From assembly GCF_000702825.1 (NCBI RefSeq), contig NZ_JNKF01000015.1, forward strand, positions 124,001 to 188,000: a stretch of 64,000 nt of DNA, written 5' to 3'. A model generated the notes under the pieces. The model had not been told where the DNA came from. It did no database searches and was given only the letters and a program-made list of their open reading frames with translations. Made by a program: the position numbers and the translations under genes. Positions 1 to 8,072 of this stretch are shown here, piece by piece. The first letter of the stretch is position 1, and every line of letters begins with the position of its first letter. The DNA comes from Prevotella sp. P6B1. Its GTDB lineage: Bacteria > Bacteroidota > Bacteroidia > Bacteroidales > Bacteroidaceae.

Positions 1-2
1 GC

Positions 3-1004
3 GAAAACTACGTTATCACCCTCCCCAGTCTGACAGAGGGTAAGTACAACCTCGCTGCTAAAGGTAACATCTCGTTTGTGAAGGACGGAGTGACTGGTAC
101 TACCGATTTCGAGGTGTCGTCAAGTGATGTTGCTTTGAATGAGTTATCTACATCAGCCAAATTGGTCGTAAACTCGTTTAAGGCCGAGGGTGGTTTCGTG
201 CTCTCTGAAATCTGCACCACAGGTACATTGTATCCCACCGGCAAGAATTACAACTACGATGCCTACTTTGTGATTACCAACAACAGCGACGTGGTGCTCT
301 ATGCCGATAGCGTAGCCCTCATCGAGTCGGAGTACCAGAGTGGTAGCACAGGCAATCATCCTTGGGATCCCGACGTACGTCCATACGCCATCCCAGCAGG
401 TGCTGTATTCATGATTCCTGGTAGCGGTAAGGATCATCCTGTAAAGCCAGGTGAGAGCATCGTGATTGCCAATAATGCGATGGACCATCGTACTGTTAAC
501 GAGAACTCGTACGACCTGACAGGTGCTGATTTCGAGGTATATCTCGACAATGGTGGCAACAGCATGGATACCGACTACGATGTGCCTAACCTGGAGTATA
601 TCTGGTGTTACACCAATACCATCTGGTTGCCTTCTGTACAGCAGAACCGCAGCTATGCCATCGCCCGCATGAAGGAGAACAAGGAGTCCTTCCTGGCTAA
701 CCACAGCGTAACACCTACCTATACATCTGAGCTCTCTGGCAAGCTGATGTCGAGCGAGCAGGTACAGATTCCTAACGAGTGGGTGCTCGATGCTGTAAAC
801 CTGGGTACCGAGGATGATTTCGGCTGGTTCGTGATTTCTGAGACCTTGGATGCCGGTTGGGTAGCAGGTCGTGCCAACTCAAAGGATACCACTCAGCGTG
901 GAACCTCTATCAAGCGTAAGAAGGACTCTACAGGCAAGTATATCGACACCAACAATTCTACAAACGATATGGAGGCTCGTCAGGTGCCTTCTATGAAAAA
1001 GTAA
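3..1004 (+). CDS. DUF4876 family protein, 5' end outside window
   Basis: The frame is open from the first bases of the window, so the true start lies upstream; at least 333 residues are present. The sequence is a beta-rich extracellular-type protein with recognisable DUF4876 stretches (NYNYDAYFVITNNSDVVLY near the middle, then PAGAVFMIPGSGKDHPVKPG and a long Asp/Asn-rich run). Proteins of this family in Bacteroidales commonly lie beside TonB-dependent receptors, and the function is not established. It ends 6 bp before the M16 protease start, so the two are probably cotranscribed. The signal peptide or lipobox cannot be judged because the N-terminus is missing. Family assignment is from recognition of the pattern, not from a search. 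Confidence 0.75.
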   Translation, partial: ENYVITLPSLTEGKYNLAAKGNISFVKDGVTGTTDFEVSSSDVALNELSTSAKLVVNSFKAEGGFVLSEICTTGTLYPTGKNYNYDAYFVITNNSDVVLYADSVALIESEYQSGSTGNHPWDPDVRPYAIPAGAVFMIPGSGKDHPVKPGESIVIANNAMDHRTVNENSYDLTGADFEVYLDNGGNSMDTDYDVPNLEYIWCYTNTIWLPSVQQNRSYAIARMKENKESFLANHSVTPTYTSELSGKLMSSEQVQIPNEWVLDAVNLGTEDDFGWFVISETLDAGWVAGRANSKDTTQRGTSIKRKKDSTGKYIDTNNSTNDMEARQVPSMKK

Positions 1005-1010
1005 TGACCG

Positions 1011-3818
1011 ATGAATAAAGTATATTCTCTTTTCGCTCTGGCGCTGCTGTCGGTATCGGCAGTAGCCCAGAGTCTGCCACAGGACCCTACTATCCGTAAG
1101 GGTAAGCTGAAGAACGGCATGACCTACTATATCCGCCACAACGCCAAGGAGGCAGGTCTGGCCGACTTCTATATAGCCCAGCGTGTAGGTTCTATTCAGG
1201 AGGAGCCCCGCCAGCGCGGTCTGGCTCACTTCCTCGAGCACATGGCCTTCAACGGTACCAAGAACTTCCCCGGCAAGGGTAAGAAGTTAGGTATCGTGCC
1301 CTGGTGCGAGACCATCGGCGTAAAGTTCGGTGCCAATCTGAATGCCTACACCTCTATTGATCAGACGGTATATCACATCGGTTCTGCCCCCCTGAAGCGC
1401 GAGGGTATCATCGACTCTTGTCTGCTGGTGCTCCACGACTGGAGCCACTACCTGTTGTTAGAGGATGCCGAGATCGACAAGGAGCGTGGCGTTATCCACG
1501 AGGAGTGGCGCACACGTCGTGCCGGTATGGCTGTACAGCGCCTGATGGAGCAGGCTATGCCGAAGATCTATAAAGGCACCAAGTACGAGGACTGCATGCC
1601 TATCGGTTCGATGGATATCGTTGACAACTTCCCTTATCAGGACCTGCGCGACTACTATCAGAAGTGGTATCGCCCCGACCTGCAGGCCATCATCGTGGTG
1701 GGCGATATCGATGTGAACAAGATGGAGAAGAAAATCAAGAAGATTTTCTCGCCTATCCCCATGCCCAAGAAGGCTGCCGAGCGTATCTACTATCCTGTGA
1801 ACGACAACGAGAAGATGATTGTTGACATCGAGAAGGATAAGGAGCAGCCCATCGCCCTCTGTCATATCTACCAGAAGCGCGAGGCTACACCCGATAGCGA
1901 GAAGAACAGCGAGAAATACCTGCGCGATGACTATATCGACGGACTGATCAGCAGCATGCTGAACGACCGTCTGGTAGAGTTGCGCCAACTGCCAGTCCCC
2001 CCATTCCAGAGTGCCACGGGACGTGCTTCTACTTTCTTCCTGAGTCGCACCAAGGATGCCTTCTCGCTCAGCATCAGCTGTAAGCAGGACAACATCTTAG
2101 GTGGTATCATCAGTGCCGTAGGTGTGGCAGAGCGTGCCCGTCAGCATGGCTTCACCCAGAGCGAGCTGGAGCGTGCCAAGAAGCTGCGCCTGAATGCTGC
2201 CGAGCGCCGTGCCAAGATGCAGGGCGACTACCGCAACTCGCACTACGTGAACGTATGTGTGGATAACTTCCTGGAGGGCGAGCCCATGCTCAGCGCCGAC
2301 TTTAAGCTGGCAAACACCCAGAAGCTGGACCGCGAGGTGACGCTGGCCGAGGTGAATGCAGCCGTGAAGGAGCTCATTACCGATAAGAACCAGGTAGTAG
2401 TGATGTACGCCCCCGATAAGGAAGGGTTTGAGATCCCGTCGGAGCAGCAGATTGAGCAGGTGATCCTGGCAGCCCAGCAGCAGGCTTATGCGCCTTATGC
2501 AGAGCAGCAGCTGGCCAGCTCGCTGATGAGCAGTATGCCAAAGGCTGGCACCATCGTGAGCGAGAAGCCCTATCGCCACGGCTTTACCGAGCTCACCCTG
2601 AGCAACGGCATGAAGGTTTATACCAAGAAGACCGACTACGAGGCCGATGCCGTTTCGATGCGTATGTATGGCGAAGGTGGCACCTCGCTCTATGGCGATG
2701 CGGATATCCCCAACTTCTCGATGATTACCAGTGGTGCTACCGAGGGTGGTGTAGGCCAGTTTGATGCCGTTACCCTGCGCAAGATGCTTGCAGGCAAGAG
2801 TGTACGCGTGAGCCCATCGGTAGGCAGCAAGGGCCAGAGCATCAACGGTAGTGCCTCGCTGAAGGATATGGAGACCATGTTCCAGCTCTCGTATCTCTAC
2901 TTCACCCAGCCACGCCGCGATGAGGCTGCTTTCGCCAGTCTGATCAATCGTCAACGGGCGTTCCTGGCAAACCGTAATGCCTCGCCAAAGGTGGACTACA
3001 ACGACTCTATCCGTGCCGTGCTCTATGGCCATCATCCCCGTGTGGCTCCCGTGGTACAGCAGACGCTCGACAAGATCAGCTACGACCGCATCCTCGATAT
3101 CTACAAGGAGCGATTCAGCGATGCCGCCAACTTCAAGACGGTGATTATCGGCAACTTCGACGAGCAGCAGCTGCGCCAGTATCTCTGTCAGTACCTGGCC
3201 TCGCTGCCTGCTACTGGCAAGCACGAGCATACCAACCAGGCCAACGTGCCACAGATAGTGGATGGGCAGCAGGTGGTGAAGTTCACCAAGAAGATGGCAA
3301 CGCCATTGGCTAATGTGAGCATCTACCTGACGGCCGATGTGGATTTCAGTCCCAAGAGCGACCTTGAGCTCGACTTCCTGAAGCGTTGCCTCTCTATAGC
3401 CTATACCGACTCGGTTCGTGAGGAGAAGGGCGGTACCTATGGCGTGAGTATTGATTTCGAGTTGGATAAGGACGACCATCCTAATGCTACCTTGAAGATT
3501 GCCTATAATGCTGATCCCAGTCGCTATGGCGAGCTGAATCCTATCATCTACCAGCAGCTGCAGCATATTGCCGACCGCGGTCCTGCCGCCACCTCGCTGA
3601 AGAAGGTGAAGGAGTATCTCACCAAGCAGTATGCCCAGATGGCTATCACCAACGACTACTGGAGCTACATCATCTGGCACGAGCTGGACGATGATGCCGA
3701 CTTCGACCGCGACTACTGCAAGCTGGTGAACGCGGTAACCGCAGCCGACGTACAGCGTATGGCGCAGAAGATTCTGGCTGCTAAGCGCTGCATAGAGGTG
3801 ACCATGCTGTCGGAGTGA
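1011..3818 (+). CDS. M16 family zinc metallopeptidase (insulinase/pitrilysin type), secreted
   Basis: A 935-residue protein with a signal peptide (residues 1-19, cleavage after SAVAQ). The inverted zinc motif HFLEH is at residues 72-76 and the distal Glu ligand is in the IHEEW segment near residue 163, so the N-terminal half should be catalytic. A second M16-like half begins near residue 520 (LSNGMKVYTKKTDYEADAV) and lacks the HxxEH motif, as is usual for the inactive partner domain. Length fits the single-chain two-module periplasmic M16 proteases of Bacteroidetes. It probably degrades peptides in the periplasm or at the cell surface. It follows the DUF4876 gene by 6 bp and ends at a strong hairpin at 3842-3876. 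Confidence 0.93.
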   Translation: MNKVYSLFALALLSVSAVAQSLPQDPTIRKGKLKNGMTYYIRHNAKEAGLADFYIAQRVGSIQEEPRQRGLAHFLEHMAFNGTKNFPGKGKKLGIVPWCETIGVKFGANLNAYTSIDQTVYHIGSAPLKREGIIDSCLLVLHDWSHYLLLEDAEIDKERGVIHEEWRTRRAGMAVQRLMEQAMPKIYKGTKYEDCMPIGSMDIVDNFPYQDLRDYYQKWYRPDLQAIIVVGDIDVNKMEKKIKKIFSPIPMPKKAAERIYYPVNDNEKMIVDIEKDKEQPIALCHIYQKREATPDSEKNSEKYLRDDYIDGLISSMLNDRLVELRQLPVPPFQSATGRASTFFLSRTKDAFSLSISCKQDNILGGIISAVGVAERARQHGFTQSELERAKKLRLNAAERRAKMQGDYRNSHYVNVCVDNFLEGEPMLSADFKLANTQKLDREVTLAEVNAAVKELITDKNQVVVMYAPDKEGFEIPSEQQIEQVILAAQQQAYAPYAEQQLASSLMSSMPKAGTIVSEKPYRHGFTELTLSNGMKVYTKKTDYEADAVSMRMYGEGGTSLYGDADIPNFSMITSGATEGGVGQFDAVTLRKMLAGKSVRVSPSVGSKGQSINGSASLKDMETMFQLSYLYFTQPRRDEAAFASLINRQRAFLANRNASPKVDYNDSIRAVLYGHHPRVAPVVQQTLDKISYDRILDIYKERFSDAANFKTVIIGNFDEQQLRQYLCQYLASLPATGKHEHTNQANVPQIVDGQQVVKFTKKMATPLANVSIYLTADVDFSPKSDLELDFLKRCLSIAYTDSVREEKGGTYGVSIDFELDKDDHPNATLKIAYNADPSRYGELNPIIYQQLQHIADRGPAATSLKKVKEYLTKQYAQMAITNDYWSYIIWHELDDDADFDRDYCKLVNAVTAADVQRMAQKILAAKRCIEVTMLSE

Positions 3819-3841
3819 TAATCCTCATAATAAACAAAAAA

Positions 3842-3876
3842 AATCCCCTGCCGGCTTTAAACACCTGCAGGGGATT
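3842..3876. terminator. Bidirectional intrinsic terminator
   Basis: A perfect 10-bp inverted repeat (AATCCCCTGC at 3842-3851, its complement at 3867-3876) with a 15-nt loop. An A-run lies on the left and a T-rich stretch on the right, so it can end both the M16 transcript from the left and the smalltalk-HU transcript from the right. Confidence 0.85.
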
Positions 3877-3920
3877 CTTGTTTCCTGATTATTTGCTACC
3901 CATAGTGAACGTCAGGTTGT

Positions 3921-4037
3921 TTACATAGGGATAGGTCCGTGGCCCATGCAACTGGTGGCTCCCAGTGCCGTCAGGATGGCTGTTGCGATTGATGCAATCA
4001 GCTGCACGATAAACTTGATACTTTCTTTCTTACTCAT
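3921..4037 (-). CDS. Smalltalk-like peptide (38 aa)
   Basis: A 38-residue ORF starting MSKKESIKFIVQLIASIATA, followed by a hydrophobic helix and a C-terminal TSCMGHGPIPM. The basic N-terminus, single transmembrane helix and TSC near the C-terminus match the small 'smalltalk' proteins annotated in Bacteroides next to HU-family genes; no function is known. It lies downstream of the HU-like gene, separated by an AT-rich spacer with TTTGAACT repeats, and upstream of a shared terminator. A Cys at the end of the helix would permit lipidation or simple membrane anchoring; this is inference. Confidence 0.7.
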   Translation of the reverse strand: MSKKESIKFIVQLIASIATAILTALGATSCMGHGPIPM

Positions 4038-4043
4038 AACATT

Positions 4044-4085
4044 TAACATTTACTTTGAACTTTGAACTTTAAGCTTTGAACTTTC
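4044..4085. repeat. AT-rich TTTGAACT spacer repeat
   Basis: Imperfect tandem copies of TTTGAACT/CTTTGAA fill the gap between the HU-like gene and the smalltalk peptide. Similar short-period spacers occur at 45979-45999, 47161-47209 and 49242-49269, always between cotranscribed leftward genes. Confidence 0.6.
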
Positions 4086-4090
4086 TTTAA

Positions 4091-4118
4091 AGCGCTGGGG
4101 CTTTCGCCCCTAAGCGCT
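4091..4118 (-). terminator. Very stable GAAA-loop hairpin at the end of the HU-like gene
   Basis: Inverted repeat AGCGCT-GGGGC / GCCCC-TA-AGCGCT. In the leftward RNA the loop closes as GC(GAAA)GC, a GNRA tetraloop, and the hairpin overlaps the HU-like stop codon. It is followed only by TTTAAAG, so it may be a weak terminator or a 3'-end stabiliser leaving partial read-through to the smalltalk gene. Confidence 0.65.
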
Positions 4119-4683
4119 AATCTTCCGTGCTTCCGTCGGGGTTGGGCTCGCCGCCGCCAGCGCCGGTGTTGCCGCCTTGGTTGCCGTTCTGGTTGCCGCC
4201 AGCGCCGGTGTTGCCGCCGTTCTGGTTCTCCTGCTCGGGGTCTTCCACATCGTTGGTGTCGGCGCTGGTTACGCGCTTCACGATGTTGCCGTCCTTGTCG
4301 TAGCAGGTGATGGCAATCTTGGTGGCCTGCAGCTCGTCCTTAACCTCCTTGGATGGGGTGAAGATGACGCGACGTGCGGAGATGAGCGAGGTCTTAACCT
4401 CGTCAACGCTCTGCACACTCTTGGAGCGCACGCCGAATCGCATAGAGCCCAGACCGGGCAGGGGCACGTTGTGGCCTTCGGTGGCCCAGGTGCGGATCAC
4501 CTCGCCTGCTGCGTCCCAAGCGGCCTTGATCACACCCTCGCTGATGCCCGAGCGCTTGGCGGCCTCTTCGATGACTTTGCTGGCGTCGAGGGTGTTGTAC
4601 AGGTGGGCAGAGAGCACGAATGCCAGCTTCTCCACGTTCTTTTCGAACGATACGTTCTGTTGCTTTGCTTTGATCTGAATCAT
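4117..4683 (-). CDS. HU-like DNA-binding protein with Gly/Asn/Gln-rich tail
   Basis: 188 residues. The start was chosen at 4683 (MIQIKAKQQN) because a purine-rich AGGAGGGGG lies just upstream; the reading frame extends further upstream, but that part is low-quality sequence. The N-terminal ~125 residues follow the divergent HU-domain pattern of Bacteroidales (NVEKLAFVLSAHLYNTLDAS, GLGSMRFGVR, ARRVIFTPSKEVK). The last ~50 residues are a low-complexity tail of GGNTGAGG/NQNGNQGG repeats ending in acidic residues. It belongs to a cluster with a DUF4248-like gene, a primase-like gene and a smalltalk peptide. The role is unknown; DNA architecture or sequence recognition at the element is likely. 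The leader carries repeats at 4777-4842. Confidence 0.85.
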   Translation of the reverse strand: MIQIKAKQQNVSFEKNVEKLAFVLSAHLYNTLDASKVIEEAAKRSGISEGVIKAAWDAAGEVIRTWATEGHNVPLPGLGSMRFGVRSKSVQSVDEVKTSLISARRVIFTPSKEVKDELQATKIAITCYDKDGNIVKRVTSADTNDVEDPEQENQNGGNTGAGGNQNGNQGGNTGAGGGEPNPDGSTED

Positions 4684-4776
4684 AATGTCAACCCCCTCCT
4701 GAACCTCCCGAGGGAGGGACTGCAAAACGGGGCTTGGGCAGTCTGGGTTAGATACTCTTTTTTTCTCGTTTTTGCT

Positions 4777-4842
4777 GCCTCGGGAGTCTGCACGTGTTGT
4801 TCCCGGGAGTGTGCACGTGCTGGCTCGGGGAGTCTGCAAATG
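4777..4842. repeat. Three ~23-bp repeats in the HU-like leader
   Basis: Units at 4777-4796, 4800-4819 and 4822-4842 share the pattern CTCGGGAGTCTGCACGTG; units 1 and 2 contain the palindrome CACGTG. A weaker fourth relative begins near 4710. They lie between the putative promoter boxes and the start of the HU-like gene, so they would be in the leader RNA or act as protein-binding sites. Confidence 0.7.
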
Positions 4843-4882
4843 TAGGCGCTCGCGCCTGATTTTCAAATCCAATGCAAAGTTA
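4837..4882 (-). promoter_or_regulatory. Candidate promoter boxes for the HU-like gene
   Basis: On the leftward strand TAACTTTG (4875-4882) and TACATTTG (4837-4844) both fit the Bacteroidetes -7 consensus TAnnTTTG. Between them lies a perfect AGGCGC/GCGCCT hairpin (4844-4857). They imply an independent promoter for the HU-like gene with a leader of roughly 150-190 nt. Confidence 0.5.
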
Positions 4883-4934
4883 CGACATCGGCGGAGCGCG
4901 TTGGTGGACATTGGTGGACATCGGCAAAACTTTT

Positions 4935-5135
4935 TTAAAATGATTGCATTTCATCTGGCACATCTATACAATAGTCGTCTACCACATACCTGACGGCTCG
5001 TGGCGGAAGCGTTTGGGCTCGTGGCGAAACGCCCATCTTTTCAAGCACATCTCTGCGCGAGTTCAGGTATCGGCGAAACGTGTTGGCGCTTACGCCAGCC
5101 AGCCGTGCCAGTTCCGATTTATACATGGCTTTCAT
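4935..5135 (-). CDS. DUF4248-like small helix-turn-helix protein
   Basis: 66 residues. The start at 5135 is fixed by an ATGA overlap with the stop of the upstream primase-like gene, and the product starts MKAMYKSELARLAGVSANTF. The first half reads as a helix-turn-helix (KSELARLAGVS-NTFRRYLN), followed by a basic linker, with a short acidic end. Size, N-terminal motif and neighbours match the DUF4248 proteins found beside HU-like genes in Bacteroidales. It probably binds DNA; target unknown. It ends 251 bp before the HU-like start. Confidence 0.7.
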   Translation of the reverse strand: MKAMYKSELARLAGVSANTFRRYLNSRRDVLEKMGVSPRAQTLPPRAVRYVVDDYCIDVPDEMQSF

Positions 5136-6049
5136 ACGGTAGTCTTCATGAGGTAATAGTCGCTGAAGTCCTTGCACCCCTTGGGCAGCTGGTGGTGTAC
5201 CAGCGAGGGCAGCGCCTGCTTGAGCTGCAGGTAGAGGCGCTCGCCGGGCTCGTCGCTGTCGGGATACATAGCCCATTGGACATTGAGCATTGAACATTGG
5301 GCATCGATGGCCGCCAGTTGTTCGATGTCCTTCTGTGTGAGCAGCGTGGCCGATGGGATGGCGATGGCCTTGTGGCCCGCGGAGAGCATGGCCCAGCAGT
5401 CGGAGGCGCCCTCGGTGATGAATAGGCGCTCGCCGGGTTTGAGCAGCTGGATCACGGGCAGGTTGTAGATGCCGCACTCGGCGCCCTGGGGAAACCGGAA
5501 CCGGGGTAGGGCGCCACGCACCAGGTTGCGGTTCTGCACGCCCACCAGCTGGCCCTCTATATTATAATAAGGTATCTGCAGCCAGGGCGTGCCCTGCCGG
5601 TCGGTCCACGAGGTGAGGCGGCACCAGCGCACCACGCGGGGGTCGAGCCTGCGCTCATGGAACAGGAACCGGCGTGCCGGCTCGTTGAGCCAGGGGTGCT
5701 CAAAGAATCGCTCGTAGCGGGTGGCATCGAAGGGCTGAGGCTCCTTGTTGGCTGTGGCAGGCTGCCACTCCTCAAGAATGATGTTGTGCTCATCGGCCAA
5801 CCATCGGCATGCAGCCTTGAAGTCGAGATTCAGATGGCGCATCACCAGATCGATGGGACCTATCGATTGCGTCATACACACAAAGCAGCGGCAGGTGTTG
5901 GTTTTAACGCGATACGACATACTGGGGTGGCTGTCGGCATGAAACGGGCACAGGCTCTTGTGGTGCTTCACGCTGAGTCCGAGTCGCTCAGCGACCGCCT
6001 CAATGGGCAGGTCGCGGAGCTTCTGTAGTTCGGTCTTATTCATTTTCAT
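5132..6049 (-). CDS. CHC2 zinc-finger / TOPRIM primase-like protein
   Basis: 305 residues from 6049, a start set by an ATGA overlap with the upstream DUF3987-type gene. A CHC2-type zinc finger (CPFH...CRCFVC) lies near residues 34-56. A TOPRIM domain follows in the C-terminal half, with the acidic LFITEGASD and the metal-binding YPDSDEPG. This is the layout of element-encoded primases of Bacteroidales, without the RNA-polymerase core and helicase-binding domain of chromosomal DnaG, so it probably primes or assists replication of a mobile element. Oddity: just before YPDSDEP the gene contains four 7-bp units (5274-5301) of the CAATGTT type otherwise seen in intergenic spacers. Confidence 0.85.
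   Translation of the reverse strand: MKMNKTELQKLRDLPIEAVAERLGLSVKHHKSLCPFHADSHPSMSYRVKTNTCRCFVCMTQSIGPIDLVMRHLNLDFKAACRWLADEHNIILEEWQPATANKEPQPFDATRYERFFEHPWLNEPARRFLFHERRLDPRVVRWCRLTSWTDRQGTPWLQIPYYNIEGQLVGVQNRNLVRGALPRFRFPQGAECGIYNLPVIQLLKPGERLFITEGASDCWAMLSAGHKAIAIPSATLLTQKDIEQLAAIDAQCSMLNVQWAMYPDSDEPGERLYLQLKQALPSLVHHQLPKGCKDFSDYYLMKTTV
5274..5301. repeat. Four 7-bp CATTGRR units inside a coding region
   Basis: Four tandem heptamers (cattgga, cattgag, cattgaa, cattggg) lie inside the primase-like gene. The complementary unit TCAATGT recurs in the ftsE-hisIE spacer at 49242-49262. The units encode AQCSMLNVQW, which interrupts the TOPRIM region immediately before its DxD motif. Confidence 0.75.
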
Positions 6050-7356
6050 ATTTTTACTTTTTTCAGATACTCTTCGGTCTTGGTGTAAAGGCCCGTTTGG
6101 GCGCAGTATTCGATGAACTTGCGATGCAGCCACTTGCGCAGCTGATTGCTGGTACCCTCGATGGGCTTGTTCATGCTTGTGCGTAGGGCTTCCAGCTGGG
6201 CCTTGTTAAACTGGCTGGGCAGGTCGTCGAGCATGTTTTTAGGTCCGCGACGCTCACCGGCGCTTGTGCCTTCTTCTCCATTGTTAAGCATGTCGGCAAA
6301 TATCTGCATCTTGCTCCAAAGGTCGTGATACACCAGCCACTCTACCAGGTCGCCCATCGCTTTAGTCCACGTCTGGTTGTTCAGTATCCATAGCACGCAC
6401 CCCGCCTTCCAGGCCGATATCAGCGAGCGGTGCGACAGTTCGAACAGCAGATCGTCGTCGGTCAGGTCGGCCAGCGTGGCCATATCCTGCGCCAATCGGT
6501 CGATGAGCTTGTTGAGCGGGCGGATCATGTATCGCCCTTTGCTGGCATCGAGGCGCTCCAGATACTCATCCAACTCCAGGTAGAACTCATCGGGATATGT
6601 ACCTTGACGGGGGATGCGACCGCTACGCTCACCACGGGGTTTGAACGAGAACACCATTCGACCGAAGGTGCCGTTAAACAGCTCGTACTTGTAGAAACGT
6701 CGAGTGGCGCCTAAGGTGCTTGAGAAGGTGAGGTTGGCGCGCAGGATTGGATTACCTGTTACGCCATCGGCTGTGGCACGCAAGGCACCGGCACGGCCGC
6801 GATCGTAAACGTTGCGCAGCAGCTGCGACAGTTTTTTATGACTGCCACACAGCTGGTCGGCCATCTCAACCTCGGGCATATTAAAGTACTGCGTGCGCCC
6901 GCCCTGAGCCTCGAGTGCTATCGCGTTTTTAAGAAAGGCAGGCTTGGTCGTGTCGGATGGTGGAAACCAGTAGGCCAGCTGGGGTTCCTCAGGTTTATCC
7001 TTGTTAGCCCCCTTGGCGTTTTTTTGCTTCTGCCATGCCAGAAATTTCTTTTCCTCTTCCTTATCGTGATTGCTGAAATCACGACAGATGGCTTCGGCAA
7101 GTGTTGAAAACTGCCCCTTGTTACCGCTACTTTTGCCCACCAGATTGGCCATCATGCCGCAGGGTTCCTTCCAACTGTTGTCGGGGTACATAAACTCGGT
7201 GCCGCTGATGTGTGCGCCAAGTACGGGGAAGAACATCGGAACCAGGGGTTCGTACATGTCTTGTGATGCCTGCGAGAGCAGGAGTTTGATGCATTCTGTG
7301 CCGCGGCCAAGGTTTGGCATCGCCGGCGCTGAGTTTGATGAAATGTCGTATCTCAT
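6046..7356 (-). CDS. DUF3987-type P-loop protein of a mobile-element cluster
   Basis: 436 residues from ATG 7356 (MRYDISSNSAPAMPN). A TTG start at 7428 would add 24 residues rich in GTTCCA-repeat-encoded LEQLELE, and a stop lies just upstream of that TTG. An early hydrophobic segment (LVPMFFPVLGAHISG) is followed by NLVGKSSGNKGQ, which resembles the modified P-loop of DUF3987 proteins. Those proteins usually follow a VirE N-terminal domain in Bacteroidales, and that domain is absent here. They are thought to act in replication of mobile elements. The stop overlaps the next start by ATGA, so it is translationally coupled to the CHC2/TOPRIM protein. The exact start is uncertain. Confidence 0.65.
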   Translation of the reverse strand: MRYDISSNSAPAMPNLGRGTECIKLLLSQASQDMYEPLVPMFFPVLGAHISGTEFMYPDNSWKEPCGMMANLVGKSSGNKGQFSTLAEAICRDFSNHDKEEEKKFLAWQKQKNAKGANKDKPEEPQLAYWFPPSDTTKPAFLKNAIALEAQGGRTQYFNMPEVEMADQLCGSHKKLSQLLRNVYDRGRAGALRATADGVTGNPILRANLTFSSTLGATRRFYKYELFNGTFGRMVFSFKPRGERSGRIPRQGTYPDEFYLELDEYLERLDASKGRYMIRPLNKLIDRLAQDMATLADLTDDDLLFELSHRSLISAWKAGCVLWILNNQTWTKAMGDLVEWLVYHDLWSKMQIFADMLNNGEEGTSAGERRGPKNMLDDLPSQFNKAQLEALRTSMNKPIEGTSNQLRKWLHRKFIEYCAQTGLYTKTEEYLKKVKI

Positions 7357-7397
7357 TGATAATCTGCTTTTTAGAGAATTAATAATATTGATGATGT

Positions 7398-7560
7398 AGC
7401 CCTTGTGTTCCAGTTCCAGTTGTTCCAATTAGATTTTTGGTAGTACCAATTATCCTTATTTACTTATATAACTATTTATATATCAATTAGTTACAAGTGA
7501 TTAAAAGGGATATTTGCTCCGCGAAATAAAACTGGAACATTTGGAACTGTCACACCATTC
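7398..7560. repeat. Imperfect inverted GTTCCA repeats flanking an AT-rich gap
   Basis: The left arm near 7409-7430 (AGTTCCAGTTGTTCCAATT) and the right arm near 7541-7560 (complement AGTTCCAAATGTTCCAGTT) match at about 15 of 19 positions in inverted orientation. They bracket ~110 bp of very AT-rich sequence between the 123-aa gene and the DUF3987-type gene. This could be an operator, a replication-type site or a long RNA hairpin. Confidence 0.55.
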
Positions 7561-7580
7561 AGAGCCATTTGCTGTTAGGT

Positions 7581-7952
7581 TCAGCCTTCGTCTATCAGGC
7601 CAGCCAGCCCCATGCAGAGTTCGTTGTAAACGTCGAGTGCATATCGCTCAACGGTGAAACCATCGTCCACGTGCATCGGTTTGAAGTTAGGCCGCAGCGT
7701 GCCATCGTTGCACCGGGTAATCGAGATGTGTTTGCCATCGAACAGCCTCGGATTGCGCTTATGGGCGGTTGATGGCACCGTTTCGATAAACGTGAAGTGT
7801 TCGTCGTAACGGTAATCCTCGCACTCTACGTCGCGGCGCAGCACGCCCAGATAGTTTTTACCAGTCTTCGCCTGTCGATCCTTGCGAAGCATCGTTTTCA
7901 AATCCACGCTAATGTGCGTGTTGGGCTTCAACCCATGTTTGTTATTATACAT
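7581..7952 (-). CDS. Conserved-looking hypothetical protein (123 aa)
   Basis: 123 residues beginning MYNNKHGLKPNTHISVDLKT; not recognised as a named family. It is basic at the N-terminus (TMLRKDRQAKTGKNYLG), has no signal peptide or membrane helix, and is mixed alpha/beta in appearance. It is the first gene of the leftward element cluster, ~225 bp upstream of the DUF3987-type gene. A TAACTTTG promoter box lies at 8073-8080, giving a structured leader of over 100 nt with inverted repeats GTCTCAC (7983-7989)/GTGAGAC (8019-8025) and the palindrome GGGGCCCC. Its position suggests a role in regulation or replication of the element. Confidence 0.6.
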   Translation of the reverse strand: MYNNKHGLKPNTHISVDLKTMLRKDRQAKTGKNYLGVLRRDVECEDYRYDEHFTFIETVPSTAHKRNPRLFDGKHISITRCNDGTLRPNFKPMHVDDGFTVERYALDVYNELCMGLAGLIDEG

Positions 7953-8072
7953 AACTTAATTTACTTTCCGGGAATGCCCTCGGTCTCACACAAGGGGCCC
8001 CTCCGCACAACCGGGAAAGTGAGACAGGCCTTCGGACCATCGCTTGACCATTTTTCCTGTTGTTTGGTGTTG

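Noticed and set aside
2097..3680. Long leftward ORF (527 codons) opposite the M16 protease gene
   Set aside because: It is the antisense of a clear zinc protease with catalytic motifs; the long open frame follows from codon bias on the coding strand. The same holds for the leftward frame at 15983-17398 opposite the efflux genes.
4777..4842. CRISPR-like array
   Set aside because: Only three or four units of ~23 bp with no spacers between them and no cas genes; better read as leader repeats.
4177..4845. Rightward ORF over the HU-like gene
   Set aside because: Val/Leu-rich antisense of the HU-like gene and its Gly-rich tail; no start signal or family pattern.
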